From: Porphyra umbilicalis
Taxonomy: Eukaryota > Rhodophyta > Bangiophyceae > Bangiales > Bangiaceae
Direction of reading: 5' to 3'
Length of the DNA: 64,000 nt
NCBI GenBank assembly: GCA_002049455.2
Contig: KV918964.1
Span: 78,111-142,110, forward strand
The position numbers and the translations under genes were made by a program. Each line of letters begins with the position of its first letter. Position 1 is the first letter of the stretch. Below the pieces are notes generated by a model. That model saw only the letters and a list, made by a program, of their open reading frames with translations. It ran no database searches and was not told the origin of the DNA. Below, one piece after another: positions 12,161-21,990 of the stretch.

Positions 12161-12461
12161 TTGGAGGAACAGCCTCGGTGGGGATCGCAAGCAAGACGTC
12201 GCCGGTTCTCTGTTCGCGACCTCGGGTGACGTTTATGCGCGTGCCGCTCCGGTCACATCCCTGTCGAGATCGCGGCCTGAAAAACCGGGGACGTCGCGGG
12301 CTGATCTTTCCAGCGTCTTCGTGGGTGGTGAAAACAGATAGCCAAACTTACAGTGTCCTTGCTATCGTACAAGCTAAGCGCCACTCGACTTGCTCCCACC
12401 ACGCCCCGCCGCCCACCCCCGCTCATCCCCGCCAAGCGCGCCCGCCCACCCTCGCTCAGGC

Positions 12462-12525
12462 CTTGTCTAGACGGCGCGCGCATGGCGTGCACAGACGTCT
12501 GTGCACGCCATCACGCCTAGTCAAG
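12462..12525. repeat. 30-bp perfect palindrome inside a 64-bp foldback
   Basis: 12482-12511 is a perfect palindrome (half-site ATGGCGTGCACAGAC). It is flanked by CTTGTCTAG on the left and CTAGTCAAG on the right, extending the foldback with a few mismatches. The flanking motifs recur at 25824 and 26282-26290, so this may be a very short member of a MITE family. Confidence 0.55.
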
Positions 12526-12665
12526 CCGGCTCTTCTGGGTCTGAGACTGACAGTGACCCACTGAAAACGGTGATGCAACGTGCAGAAATCTGAGTGGTCA
12601 AAATCCATTTGGGTCGCGACCCAAATGCGACCCTGCCGCACCAGCCTCTCTGACGGGCTTTCGAC
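12526..12665. other. short spacer
   Basis: Nothing recognised. It ends in the left target-site copy CTTTCGAC of the following element. Confidence 0.3.
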
Positions 12666-13572
12666 CAGGCCTCACCAAGAGTATTTCGGGAAGGGTAGCA
12701 CTCGAGTATATTTTTCGGGTATATACTCATACTCGCGGGATTCGTCGGTCCTTCCCCAATACCCATACTCGGTGAATGAGCAGTGGTCAGATACCCGCGA
12801 AACCTGACGTCCAAGGGTATCAAGAGTGTTACTCGTACTCTCGATTCTGGATCATTCAACACTTTTGACGGTGAATTGACCGGATACTCCCACATCAAAT
12901 CGATGCCTGGCAATCTGAGCAGAGGCAGAGCGTGCGATTCGGGCCAACCTCACGCATCTGCATGCGTGCGAAGCGAGTAACAGCCCACCATCCACCCTCT
13001 TGCGCTCTTAGGCGTCCGTCATCCTTCTTTGCTCTCCCCGTTCCTCCGCCCCGATCTTCATCCTCGCCCACCACGCGGCGCGGCGGCGGTCACCTTCCCA
13101 ACCCTCCCGTTCGTCTCGCCTTTCGCGATCCTCTCGCTCGCTCCTTGCACTTCCACCGAGAGTTCCAATCGGTCCTTGGGGTGGACGCATTCGACAGGGC
13201 CTGTAGCCCTGATCGCCGCCCGGTCGGACCCAGTGACAATGCTCGTTCGGGCCGAGGAGCCAACGGAGGTCCGGCACCACGACGACATCAGCCGCTTAAC
13301 GAATAAATTGGTATCAAAACTACAAAGTTAGCTGCACGAAGGAAATATGCATTCCTGTGAAAGGTATACGCATACCCGCGCCTCGGAACGACATTGGATA
13401 CCGACGTCCCAACACTTCAAGGGTATGTACTCTTGATACCCGCTCTGTCAGATTTGAGCAATACTCATACTCGGACGTCTAAAATCCGGCTCACTGTCAG
13501 CCAATACCCGGTGGCTGGATCCGAGCCACATACCGTACTCGTGGCTGAAACTGATACCCTTGGTGAGGCCTG
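12666..13572. mobile_element. hAT-like non-autonomous element, 907 bp
   Basis: The terminal inverted repeat is 19 bp with one mismatch: CAGGCCTCACCAAGAGTAT at the left and, reverse-complemented at the right, CAGGCCTCACCAAGGGTAT. It is flanked by CTTTCGAC (12658-12665) and GTTTCGAC (13573-13580), a 7/8 match of the length hAT transposases duplicate. CAGG-type termini also fit hAT. Inside both ends are clustered copies of ATACTCATACTCG and GGGTAT-type motifs, likely subterminal transposase-binding repeats. No transposase is encoded. Confidence 0.75.
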
Positions 13573-13751
13573 GTTTCGACGCAGCTGGGTTTCGATCGGA
13601 GTCGTTCGTCTCTCGATAACGCAATGGCTTGCATCGCCCTGCCCAGACCGCGCCATCTGTTGGCACCAACAGTCTCCTCACACCCCTCCCCTGCAACCGG
13701 GGCCGATCAGAGGTTCGCAAGGTGGTCGATACGAAGGATTGCGGCATGTAC
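13573..13751. other. spacer between hAT-like element and Harbinger 1
   Basis: It begins with the right target-site copy of the hAT-like element. No gene is visible. Confidence 0.3.
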
Positions 13752-13961
13752 GAGCACAGCCAACAATGTCGCATTCCGCAAATGTTGCATCCACGTGTCT
13801 AACGTGGCGCAACGTGGCAGCTCTATGCAAAAAACGGCACACGCAGCAATGTAGCTATGCGGAACCTCCACATAGAGTAGGTATTGACTTAAAGAAAGGT
13901 ACTAATTCCAGTCCCATACCCATTTCTGGGGTTTGGAGGCGTTCGGGAATCTGAGGCCCTG

Positions 13962-13986
13962 ATCCGCATAGAGGCCCTCTATGCGG
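13962..13986. repeat. 25-bp hairpin in Harbinger 1 left subterminal region
   Basis: An 11-bp perfect stem (TCCGCATAGAG and its complement) with a 3-nt loop lies about 210 bp inside the left end. The rest of 13752-14747 holds no recognised gene and is probably the transposase promoter and leader. Confidence 0.5.
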
Positions 13987-14747
13987 ACGAAGAGCGTTGA
14001 TTTCGAAGCGTCCCAAACCAAATAACAGCGAATCGTAGCGCTGTCCGTGCATGCCTGTGGCCTCGGACGACCGCGACGGCCACCACGTGTGGTCCATCTG
14101 ATCCCGATTGATCGCACAGCTGGATTTCAATCTGCACTCACCTGTGGACCCACTGCTGGCGGGACGCCGCAGGCGCTAGGATCGCCCAATACGTAACCAC
14201 CGCAGACGAACAGGGCACCAGGTTTTCGGGCCGTGCCGAGCATCTCAGGCGGCGGGTGATACGTGCCTCGCGCGCCTTCTCACTCGGCTGTTGACACCGC
14301 CTCGCTTCAGCTCGCCAGACGAAACGTGGAGGTCCTTCCGTCCAAGCGGATGAGCCGTGGACGGGACTGGATTTCTCCCCCAGTGCCGGCCCTGACGAGC
14401 CCTGATCCTGGCCCACCCCGGGCAGCGGGCCCGATTTGACAGTGTACACTGTCACACGGCCCCACGCGGGCATTTCAGGCCAGCCGAGGCCGCGGACAGC
14501 ACTGCTCCGCCGCCCCCCGGAAAGAGCCTGATTTTAGCGGGAGGAGGCACCTGCTGGCGCGGTGCCGTGATATTTTCGACGGCCCACACGACACCCGTGA
14601 TTTCCTCGGCGTGGCATCCGCCGCCGCGCTGCCCACGCACATGCCCTGCCGTCGTCGTCACGGCGCCCACCACCACCCACCGGTGTGCCCTCCGTCCTCG
14701 TCCCTCTTTTTTGCGGGTCTGCTTTCCGGCTCGACGCAGAAGGCAGC

Positions 14748-16229
14748 ATGCTTCTTGACGGCCAGTTTGACGAGGACCTGGACCCGGCCGTTGTGCTCGG
14801 GGCCGCGGCTGGCCTTTTCTTGCGACGAGCGCTGCGCGTCGTGCGCGGGCGGGTGGACAAGCGGCCAATTGGTGGCTCCCGGCGCGGCCGGCGACCGAAC
14901 CGCAACCGCGGTTTCGACGAGGGGGCGCACGCGATGTTGCGTGACTATTTTGGAGTTGGCGGGAAGCCGCCGGTCTACAGTGAGCTCGATTTCGAGAAGC
15001 GCTTCCGCATGCCGCGCGCCGACTTCCAGCGGCTCTACGCGGCCGTGTGTAACGAGCCTTGGTGGAAGCGTTTCGTCAACGCTACCGGGCGTTTGCAGTC
15101 CCACCCCATCCAGAAGCTGGTAGCGGCGTTGCGCGTCCTGGGCTATGGCGAGGCCTACGACCGTCCCGACGAGTACTGCCGCCTGTCACGCTCCACCATT
15201 TGCGAGGCTACCCGGCGCCTGACCGACCTCATCGTCGAGAAGTGGGAGCCGACTTACCTACGCCGCCCTACCGAGGACGAGCTGAAGCACATCCTGGCCC
15301 GGAACGCGGCCCGTGGCATGCCGGGCTGCATTGGCGCCATCGACTGCACGCATTGGCAGTGGATCAAGTGCCCCAAGGTTCTCGCCGGGCAGTACCACGA
15401 CCGCAAAGGTAAGCGCTCGGTGGTTATTGAGAGCGTGTGTGATGAGGACACGTACATTTGGCACTTTTTTATTGGGGCGCCAGGGAGCTACAACGACAAG
15501 AACGTGCTGGCGTCGTCCCCCCTCATGCTGGACGTGAACGCCGGTTTGTGGCCGCCGCGGAACCTGTCCTATACACTAAACGGCCGGACCCGTCGCATAC
15601 TTTACTACACGGCCGATCAAGGATACCCCCGCTACCCGATTTTTGCCATGCCTCACCCCGCCCCCGACACCCGCAAGCTGCTCGTGTACAACCGACTACA
15701 AGAAGCCGTCCGCAAGGACGCCGAGCGTCTCTACGCGGTGATGCCGTCACGGTTCAACATTGTGCTGCGTCCGGCACGCTTTACGACGGTGGAGCGCATG
15801 ATCAACACCGGCAAGACAGTGGCCATTCTGCACAACATGGCCATAGAGTACACACGCGCCGGCTTCTTGGCGCACCGAAGAATGCAAGCGGCGCCTGGGG
15901 GACCTGCGGATGAGATGGATCGACAAGCAGATGGCAATGCCTCTGGACGGGACGGCGCGCGCGATGAGGACGCAGGTGGCCACGGCTTCTTTGTCAATGA
16001 CGGGCCGCGCGGCCCTGGCGTCTGGGGCCCCCCAGTGCCCGCTGATGATCAGGGCCGCGACCCCAGCGACCACAACGGTCCCGAGCTTATTGCTGGCTCT
16101 TTGCGGTACACCGATGGCGCCGAGTGCGAGGCCAAGGACAAGGACGCCCACTTTGACCTGATGCGCGACCTGTCTGAGCACGTGTGGAAGGACAGAGGCC
16201 GTTTTCTGTCGCCCTACGTCTGTGGGTAG
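14748..16229 (+). CDS. PIF/Harbinger DDE transposase (plant transposon protein type)
   Basis: 493 residues from the ATG at 14748; a GTG-initiated extension upstream is possible, but the second Harbinger copy supports the ATG region. The N-terminus has the GRRPNRNRGF stretch and FRMPRADFQRLY with NATGRLQSHPIQK typical of this family. The RNase-H-fold catalytic acids are visible: D199 in GAIDCTHW, D250 in GAPGSYNDKN and E326 in DAERLYAVMPSRF. The C-terminus is an acidic, low-complexity tail ending in a conserved LMRDLSEHVWKDR block that recurs in element 2. The frame is intact, stop TAG. It should cut at the GAGCAC termini, typically with a Myb/SANT partner that delivers it to the nucleus and DNA ends. 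It converges on that partner gene. Confidence 0.9.
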   Translation: MLLDGQFDEDLDPAVVLGAAAGLFLRRALRVVRGRVDKRPIGGSRRGRRPNRNRGFDEGAHAMLRDYFGVGGKPPVYSELDFEKRFRMPRADFQRLYAAVCNEPWWKRFVNATGRLQSHPIQKLVAALRVLGYGEAYDRPDEYCRLSRSTICEATRRLTDLIVEKWEPTYLRRPTEDELKHILARNAARGMPGCIGAIDCTHWQWIKCPKVLAGQYHDRKGKRSVVIESVCDEDTYIWHFFIGAPGSYNDKNVLASSPLMLDVNAGLWPPRNLSYTLNGRTRRILYYTADQGYPRYPIFAMPHPAPDTRKLLVYNRLQEAVRKDAERLYAVMPSRFNIVLRPARFTTVERMINTGKTVAILHNMAIEYTRAGFLAHRRMQAAPGGPADEMDRQADGNASGRDGARDEDAGGHGFFVNDGPRGPGVWGPPVPADDQGRDPSDHNGPELIAGSLRYTDGAECEAKDKDAHFDLMRDLSEHVWKDRGRFLSPYVCG

Positions 16230-16276
16230 CTTGCGTTTCGTCTACTAGCCGGCTTGCGCGTGTCGTTCTCTTTTCC

Positions 16277-16316
16277 AAAAGGTTTTTTTTCCCCGCTCGG
16301 CAGGGTTTTTTTTTCC
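16277..16316 (+). promoter_or_regulatory. poly-T module between converging Harbinger 1 genes
   Basis: Two runs of 8-9 T, each preceded by GG and followed by CC, spaced about 25 bp, with a CGGCAGGG linker. It follows the transposase stop by 48 bp. A three-run version sits in the equivalent gap of Harbinger 2 (36181-36240). It could act in 3'-end formation. Nothing else is seen between 16230 and 16779. Confidence 0.5.
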
Positions 16317-16779
16317 TCGACAACTTCGCCACCGGAGCCCAAGCCCAAGTGAGCCGACCGACGCCGGTATGAGGTCTGTGCGCGGTTTGGTGACAACAAA
16401 GGCGCTGAAAGACACTGATAAAGGCTGTCCGCTGCCCCTGCTCAGCGGCTGTGTTGGGACTACTGGGGCCGTCCATTAAAGGGGTGCATTAAAGGGCCTG
16501 CATTTTCTCGATTGAAGAGATTCGCCAAGGCCTTTTTCCGGCCTTAGACGATGCTTCAAACCGTTGGGAGGACTCTATGCAGCGCGGCGTGACTTACAAG
16601 GCACAGGCTGATACACAGCGTTGTGGCAAAGGCTGATGGCAACCAGCATCACTTTGCAAGAAAAGGAATGCAAAAGAACATGTGCACACAAACATACAAA
16701 AAAAAGCAAAAAGCAGAGCAACTGGCTACTCGGGCATGCTCATCGGTCGCGGCCGCGACAAAGACGGCCGTCCGTACAT

Positions 16780-18699
16780 CTATCCCTCAGCGTCGGTGGC
16801 GTGTGACTCAGGGGCGATGGTGCCGGCCGGGGTACGGAAGCGGCGAGTCGGCAACGGTGGCCGTTTGCCACGCGCCGTGGCACGGCCGCGTCGCGAGCGG
16901 CCGTCCTGCTCCAATTCATAGTCGTGGTCTGTGGCAGTGTTGTCGGCCATGAACTCCTCGCTGTGGGCACGATGCGCAGCTGCCGCCATCATCTCCGCGG
17001 CCTCCTCAGCGGCCGCCGCAACAGGTGTGGACGGTGTCACCTGAGAAGCCATGGGCGTAGAGCGCCGCTCACGTGCTGCGCGTCCGTCGCTGCCTGTGGT
17101 GAGCCCCTGGTCCGTGTTCTCGTCTTCGTCAGTCGTCGATGACGCGTTGGTGGCGCCGCGTCGCGACCGGGTTGGCGGAGGAGGCGGCGTCGACGAGGAT
17201 GAAGAGGATACAACAGCACGAGCAGTGCGCACACGCTCACAGCGGCCACCACGGCCGCGTCCGCGACCACGGCCGTGTCCTCGGCCGCCTCGAGCGCCGC
17301 GGGCACCACCAAAGCCGCGGGCACCCGCTCTCGCGGCTGCTCGCTCAGCTTCCTTCTCAACCTCGTCCGTGTTGTAGTCGAGCTCGTCACGTGGCAGGCG
17401 GCGACGCCCGCGCGCTCCTTGGGCTTGGCCACGCGGCGCGCTCGGCAAGGCCACCAACAGGTCACCATCGTCCATCTCACGACCTTTCTGCGCGTCCTTA
17501 TCCTTGTCCTCCGACTCCTGCAAGCGACGTCGCACCTCGTTGGCCCACCACTTGCGTCCTTCGCTTGGGTTGGATGCCTCAGGCGTTGACCAAAAGGCCA
17601 ACGCCGTGCGTTGCGCAGCGGACGCGGCCAGTGACTCAAGGGCGGCCGTGTTGGCGGCCGCCTCCCGAATAAGATGCGCTTCCGCCCGAGACTTGGCCTT
17701 GGCGGCCTTGTTGCCCATAGGCCGCTCTTGAAACAGGCGCTGACCGCGCGTGAACGTGGAGAACAGAAAAGCGTTGCCGTTGCCATCATCGTCGTCTGAG
17801 TCCCCCATAGCGCCAGTAGAAAGCGGGTCTTCGCTCCCAGTCGTGCGCCGCCCGCGGGGCGACGCCGCCGTCGAGGGCGCCGCGCTCGCGAAAGCCATTA
17901 GCGTGGCACCACCGCTAAACTTGTCGGTGTCCTTGAGGATGCGCCAGTTGCTGAGAGGAGGGCACTTGAGCTTGGCCGCGACCGCCGCGTTGAGGCCATC
18001 GTAGGGGTTCAGGCCGTTGTACTTAGCCTTGGCCGCGTTGATGAGCTGCTCAGCTGTCGGGTTGCCCGTCATCTTGAGGTTGACCACCGCCAGATAGCAT
18101 TCTTTAAAGCGATTAATAGCCGGGAACATGTTGTATCGCAGCTCCTTCATGATGGCCGCCGTCGAGCGGGCACGCCGCCGCTCCACTTGGATCATGTCAG
18201 CGGGCAGGCGTCGGCGGAAGCGGTCGGCCACGTCCTTGTCAAAGCGCTCCAGGCTCTGGTCCACCCCTACCTCAGCGTTCAGCGTTGCTTCTTTGTAGAC
18301 GGAGGCAAGCACGTTGCGCTCTGCTTCAACCCAGGACACGCCGCGCGTGCCGCGGCCGCCGCCAGTTGAAAAGATGCTGGCCCGTCGGCTGCGCTCCTCG
18401 ATGAGGCCGCGCGACGCGGCGGCCTCGGCGCGGAGTTGTAGGACCTTCGCGCGCAACCGGTTCTCCTCCGTCTGCAGGGGCTGCTGCTCCAAGTGCCTGG
18501 CCAGTCCCCCGGAAAGCATGCTGCCGTCGGCCCCAACCGGCGCAGCACGTCGCCCAACTACTAGGGACTCGCTCTGCCCCGTCGGCGCGGTGAGCGCCGT
18601 GCCGGGGACGTCGTCGTGGTTGGCTGGTTCGGTGTTGACAGAGCCGTCTTTGGTAGCAAGAGTGACCATGTCTTGGCCATCGGCGTTGAAGCTGGCCAT
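16780..18699 (-). CDS. Harbinger Myb/SANT-like DNA-binding partner protein
   Basis: 639 residues from the ATG at 18699-18697. Residues around 120-260 form the trihelix/Myb-SANT-like region: VSWVEAERNVLASVYKEAT, a variable helix, then MTGNPTAEQLINAAKAKY and WRILKDTDKFSGG. These match the partner protein of Harbinger 2 block by block (WTDEER..., LTGNPSDEDM..., WRVLRHFDKFSG). The rest is charged and low-complexity, with an Arg/Gly-rich GRGRGRGGR stretch and Ser/Pro/Glu tracts. In PIF/Harbinger elements this second protein binds subterminal DNA and helps nuclear import of the transposase. GGCC is strongly over-represented in the coding sequence. The open frame extends to about 18790 without an ATG, so splicing from the gene upstream is possible. 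Confidence 0.75.
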   Translation of the reverse strand: MASFNADGQDMVTLATKDGSVNTEPANHDDVPGTALTAPTGQSESLVVGRRAAPVGADGSMLSGGLARHLEQQPLQTEENRLRAKVLQLRAEAAASRGLIEERSRRASIFSTGGGRGTRGVSWVEAERNVLASVYKEATLNAEVGVDQSLERFDKDVADRFRRRLPADMIQVERRRARSTAAIMKELRYNMFPAINRFKECYLAVVNLKMTGNPTAEQLINAAKAKYNGLNPYDGLNAAVAAKLKCPPLSNWRILKDTDKFSGGATLMAFASAAPSTAASPRGRRTTGSEDPLSTGAMGDSDDDDGNGNAFLFSTFTRGQRLFQERPMGNKAAKAKSRAEAHLIREAAANTAALESLAASAAQRTALAFWSTPEASNPSEGRKWWANEVRRRLQESEDKDKDAQKGREMDDGDLLVALPSAPRGQAQGARGRRRLPRDELDYNTDEVEKEAERAAARAGARGFGGARGARGGRGHGRGRGRGRGGRCERVRTARAVVSSSSSSTPPPPPTRSRRGATNASSTTDEDENTDQGLTTGSDGRAARERRSTPMASQVTPSTPVAAAAEEAAEMMAAAAHRAHSEEFMADNTATDHDYELEQDGRSRRGRATARGKRPPLPTRRFRTPAGTIAPESHATDAEG

Positions 18700-18794
18700 G
18701 TCTTGGCCAAAAGGTTTTGGGCGCTTGTTGAGCACCGACACGGCCAAGGTAGGCACAATGCCGACGGCCTTGATGGGCCGGTGCTCCAGGGCGG

Positions 18795-19658
18795 CTAGAA
18801 CCGTTTAGGCAACGGCAGTCGGCCCAACGCCTTGGGTGCCCACCAGACCGGCGCCGCGGGGAGGTTGGTGCTCACCCAGTACTCCTCGCGCTTGCCCTCA
18901 GCGTCCGGCAAAGCTAGGCGGCGCTCCCACCGCGGAGGCCTTGTGAGCGCCTTCTCCCGCTTGGCGTCGCGCCGCTGGGCCAGCACCCGCTGGTGTTCCT
19001 CCCACATCACGGTGACCTCGACACCGTGCTCGTCGGGGGGGAGCTTAATGAGGCGCGGCGACGCCCACGGGCAGGGGCACCGCGGCGGGCACGTTGGGTG
19101 CTCGTCCCCGACAGTGACGGCGCACCTACACACGTAGCACATACGACGATGCGCCCGTCGCTCAGCAGTCCGACTCCAAAACGCGCAGTCACCTTGTAGG
19201 ATCCATTCCCAGCCCCAGCCCGGCTGTGCGGGGAGCCGGACCGCCCAAGGGCACGGACAATCACGAGGGCACATAGCGATGTTGCTGCTCACCTTCTGCG
19301 ACCGCTTACACTGCGTGCAGATGCTGCGACGGCCACGCTGCAACTCGGCCTTGGAGATAGTAGGGGCCCTCGGGCCATACCTCGGGCGAGGTGTGTACGC
19401 GGGAGCGTCGCCGCGAGATCGAGTGCGCGACGTCCGCGGCAGAGCCGCAGTGTCATCAGCTTCGGGCATGACCGCCGCCGAGGCAGGTCCCGCACCACCT
19501 CCGGCAGGCCCTGAGTGGGCAGCGGTGTCCGCACGTCGTGGGCTGTCAGGCCTCCCAGCAGCAGCGCTCGACGAAATCGGCGGGGGCGGCGTCGCCACGC
19601 GCACGCGTGGTGGCGTTGGAGGAGGCATCGTACGGAGCGGCGCGGCGCCGCTAGCCAT
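18795..19658 (-). CDS. Harbinger 1 cargo protein with duplicated CX2CX12CX3CXCPW module
   Basis: 287 residues from the ATG at 19658-19656; the open frame continues upstream to 20234 as Pro/Arg low complexity. Two cysteine modules have identical spacing: C114, C117, C130, C134, C136, W138 and C174, C177, C190, C194, C196, W198, each ending CPCPW and 60 residues apart. This looks like a duplicated metal-binding fold; I do not recognise the family. The N-terminus is Pro/Ala/Ser-rich and probably disordered; the C-terminus is basic with several Trp and ends LPLPKRF. The stop at 18795 is close to the partner gene on the same strand, and TTCTAG there could be a splice acceptor, so the two could form one transcript or even one spliced protein. 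DNA or RNA binding is an inference. Confidence 0.55.
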   Translation of the reverse strand: MASGAAPLRTMPPPTPPRVRVATPPPPISSSAAAGRPDSPRRADTAAHSGPAGGGAGPASAAVMPEADDTAALPRTSRTRSRGDAPAYTPRPRYGPRAPTISKAELQRGRRSICTQCKRSQKVSSNIAMCPRDCPCPWAVRLPAQPGWGWEWILQGDCAFWSRTAERRAHRRMCYVCRCAVTVGDEHPTCPPRCPCPWASPRLIKLPPDEHGVEVTVMWEEHQRVLAQRRDAKREKALTRPPRWERRLALPDAEGKREEYWVSTNLPAAPVWWAPKALGRLPLPKRF

Positions 19659-21990
19659 GGCGCGCACCTCGGCTCGAGTTCGGAACGAGCCAGATGGTAG
19701 CGCTGGCTCTGCGGCTCCCCAAAACCACCGCCACACGCACAGCGCGCTTGCAGCCGGTCGCAGCGTAGAGGTTGCAGGCCGCGAGGGAGAGCGCAAGTCG
19801 TGGAAGTGGCCGCTGTCAAAGAAAAACGGCCGCTTCGCGCGCGCGGCCGTAGTAGAAATGTAGCCCCACGGCTGGGCCCAAGCGGCGGCACGGGAGCACG
19901 GTCGTGGGCGTGGTGGCGTGCGCGCAGCAGTGTGGCGGCCAAGCGGCGGCACGGGAGCAAGGTGGTGGGCGCGGTGGTGTCGGCGCCGCGCCGTAGTGTG
20001 GTAGCGGTGACGGTGTGCGGCGGCGTGACGGTGGGCGTAACGCAGGTTGACGAAGACGGCCCTGGACCGGTTAGTGCAGGGGGCCGTCCGAAAGGGGCCT
20101 CTAGAAGGCTTCTGCCTGCTTGCTGCTGAGGCTCCGAGATGCGGATGTGTCACACAGGGCAGAGGTGGCACGTTCCTCCAAAACGAGGCTGGGCACAGGG
20201 CCTGTGCCCCCACGCCCACAGGCCTTGTGCCCACAGGCCCCAGTCAGGCAAGCAGTCAGGTCCACGCAGTGTCTGCTTGCATGAGCGAGCATAGGGACCA
20301 ATTCGCGAGGCCCACACCAGCACCCGTCGATCTTGGCCTGCCTGGCGAGGCGCCATCACTCGTGGCGAGGCCACAGCGCCTGATGTCCATCCGCCTGGGT
20401 TCTGAGCGGACGGTTGGGAGACAGGAGACTGCCCCAATGTTGGTGAATCGGGCTCCATCAAGAGAAACTAGTGACGCGTCACGGGTATCGCTTGTCACTG
20501 GGCCCTGCGCGGAGCGATCAGTGGCAGTCAATAGCGCATATTTGTCGTGTCGGCCATGTCAGCTTTGCCACAACGCTCATTCTCCAGCCAAGGAGGGCCA
20601 CACAATGTGATCGCGCCACATGACCAATGACCAATAACGGTGAATCGTCTGACTCCTCGAGGGACTCTGCGCGCTGGAGCCGGCTTGCAGGGCCACCCCA
20701 CCGTAGTGTGGTCATCCATCGGACAGCATGCGAAGGCGTGTGGTGCGGAATGTCCCTACGCATAGGTTGTCCGTCGGCGGGCCACGGCGCAGGGGCCAGC
20801 ACGTGGCGGTCATTCTAGACCGTCCAATCAAAATTGGGGCGGCCTTGATCCGACTCACTGGCCCTTCTCGTGTCACGCGGGACTCATTCACGGTTTTGCA
20901 CCGCAATCTCATATCTCGGGCCTGATCGGACCGCCCGACGAGGCCAGCGGCCGGGCCCAGGCGTTTGTGAGTGGTGTTGACGGTTTCTACACACAGGGGA
21001 GAGAGCGTGGCAGCCAGTCGCCAGAACGTGACGGCCAGTCTCTCTGGTCCAATCAAATGCGGTTCCATCTTTTTGATCCGCGCGGAACAGGCTCACGTGA
21101 TCTCACCACGATCGCATCTTTCACATGTGGAACCTCATTTTCTGCGGCCGTGGAGGGCGGTGCTTGCACAGGACTGGGGGCTACTGGTTTACAGAGGCTT
21201 GGTTACAGTAAATATGCTCACATATTGGCGATGCCTGTAGCCTGCAACGGATCAGTGTGAGAGGCGCCCTCTGTAATCACACTCACTGCATGATGTGGAA
21301 ACTGACAGAGTGCCGTGTGGACTGCGTCTCCGTACGCAGGCGGTCAGCGCACAGCCATGGCACCGACCGACACGACCGCCACGCGGCCGTCACGCGTACG
21401 GGGGAGGCCAAACGCGTACGGGGGAGGAGGGGGGGGAGGGTGGGAGGGGGGGGTGCGCCCGTAGCTTTCAGTCGTACGCTTCGACGCTTGGACGCGCTGA
21501 AAAGGCCATCTCCGTACAAAAAGGGAAGAACGCTCACGTCCTTTTCATATACTCTGCACAGGGACAGGCGCGCTGTGACACTGTCATGAAGATAGTCGCA
21601 CCAAGCCCAACGCGCAGAAAACAGTAACACGAAGCGTGACGGAAAAGCAGCAAGAAGTTTATGGAGAGGCATCAAGACAGATAATGGTACAGAGGCGGCG
21701 CCCCATGTACGCAATCCAGTATGTATAGAGCAAGAAACAGAAAATGCGGAAACCAAGCACGCCTGACGTACGCCCGACGTACGCATTGCTAGAAAGAAAG
21801 TATGGCAGTGCGAACGGCCCGGCCCGGCAAAGGCCGTCCAGTGAAGAGACAAAGCGAGAAAGACAGACGCCGCCCCAAGGAGCAGCCAGTGCTACCAGCA
21901 CGTGCATGCCATGGTCGTACAGCCAAACACCTCGGGCACCTCCCCGATACTGTGGGGCCCAGGGCGTCACTCATCCCCGTCCCACTCGTC
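19659..21990. other. Harbinger 1 internal spacer with short repeats
   Basis: A 61-bp tandem duplication lies at about 19880-20000 (each copy starts AGCGGCGGCACGGGAGCA). 20186-20240 has several CACAGGCC copies, including a 9-bp-stem hairpin GGGCACAGG/GCCTGTGCCC. A run of G lies at 21420-21460. Frames here, including the upstream extension of the cysteine-module gene, have no recognisable domains. This should contain promoters for the flanking minus-strand genes and 3' sequence of the gene at 21991. Confidence 0.35.
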
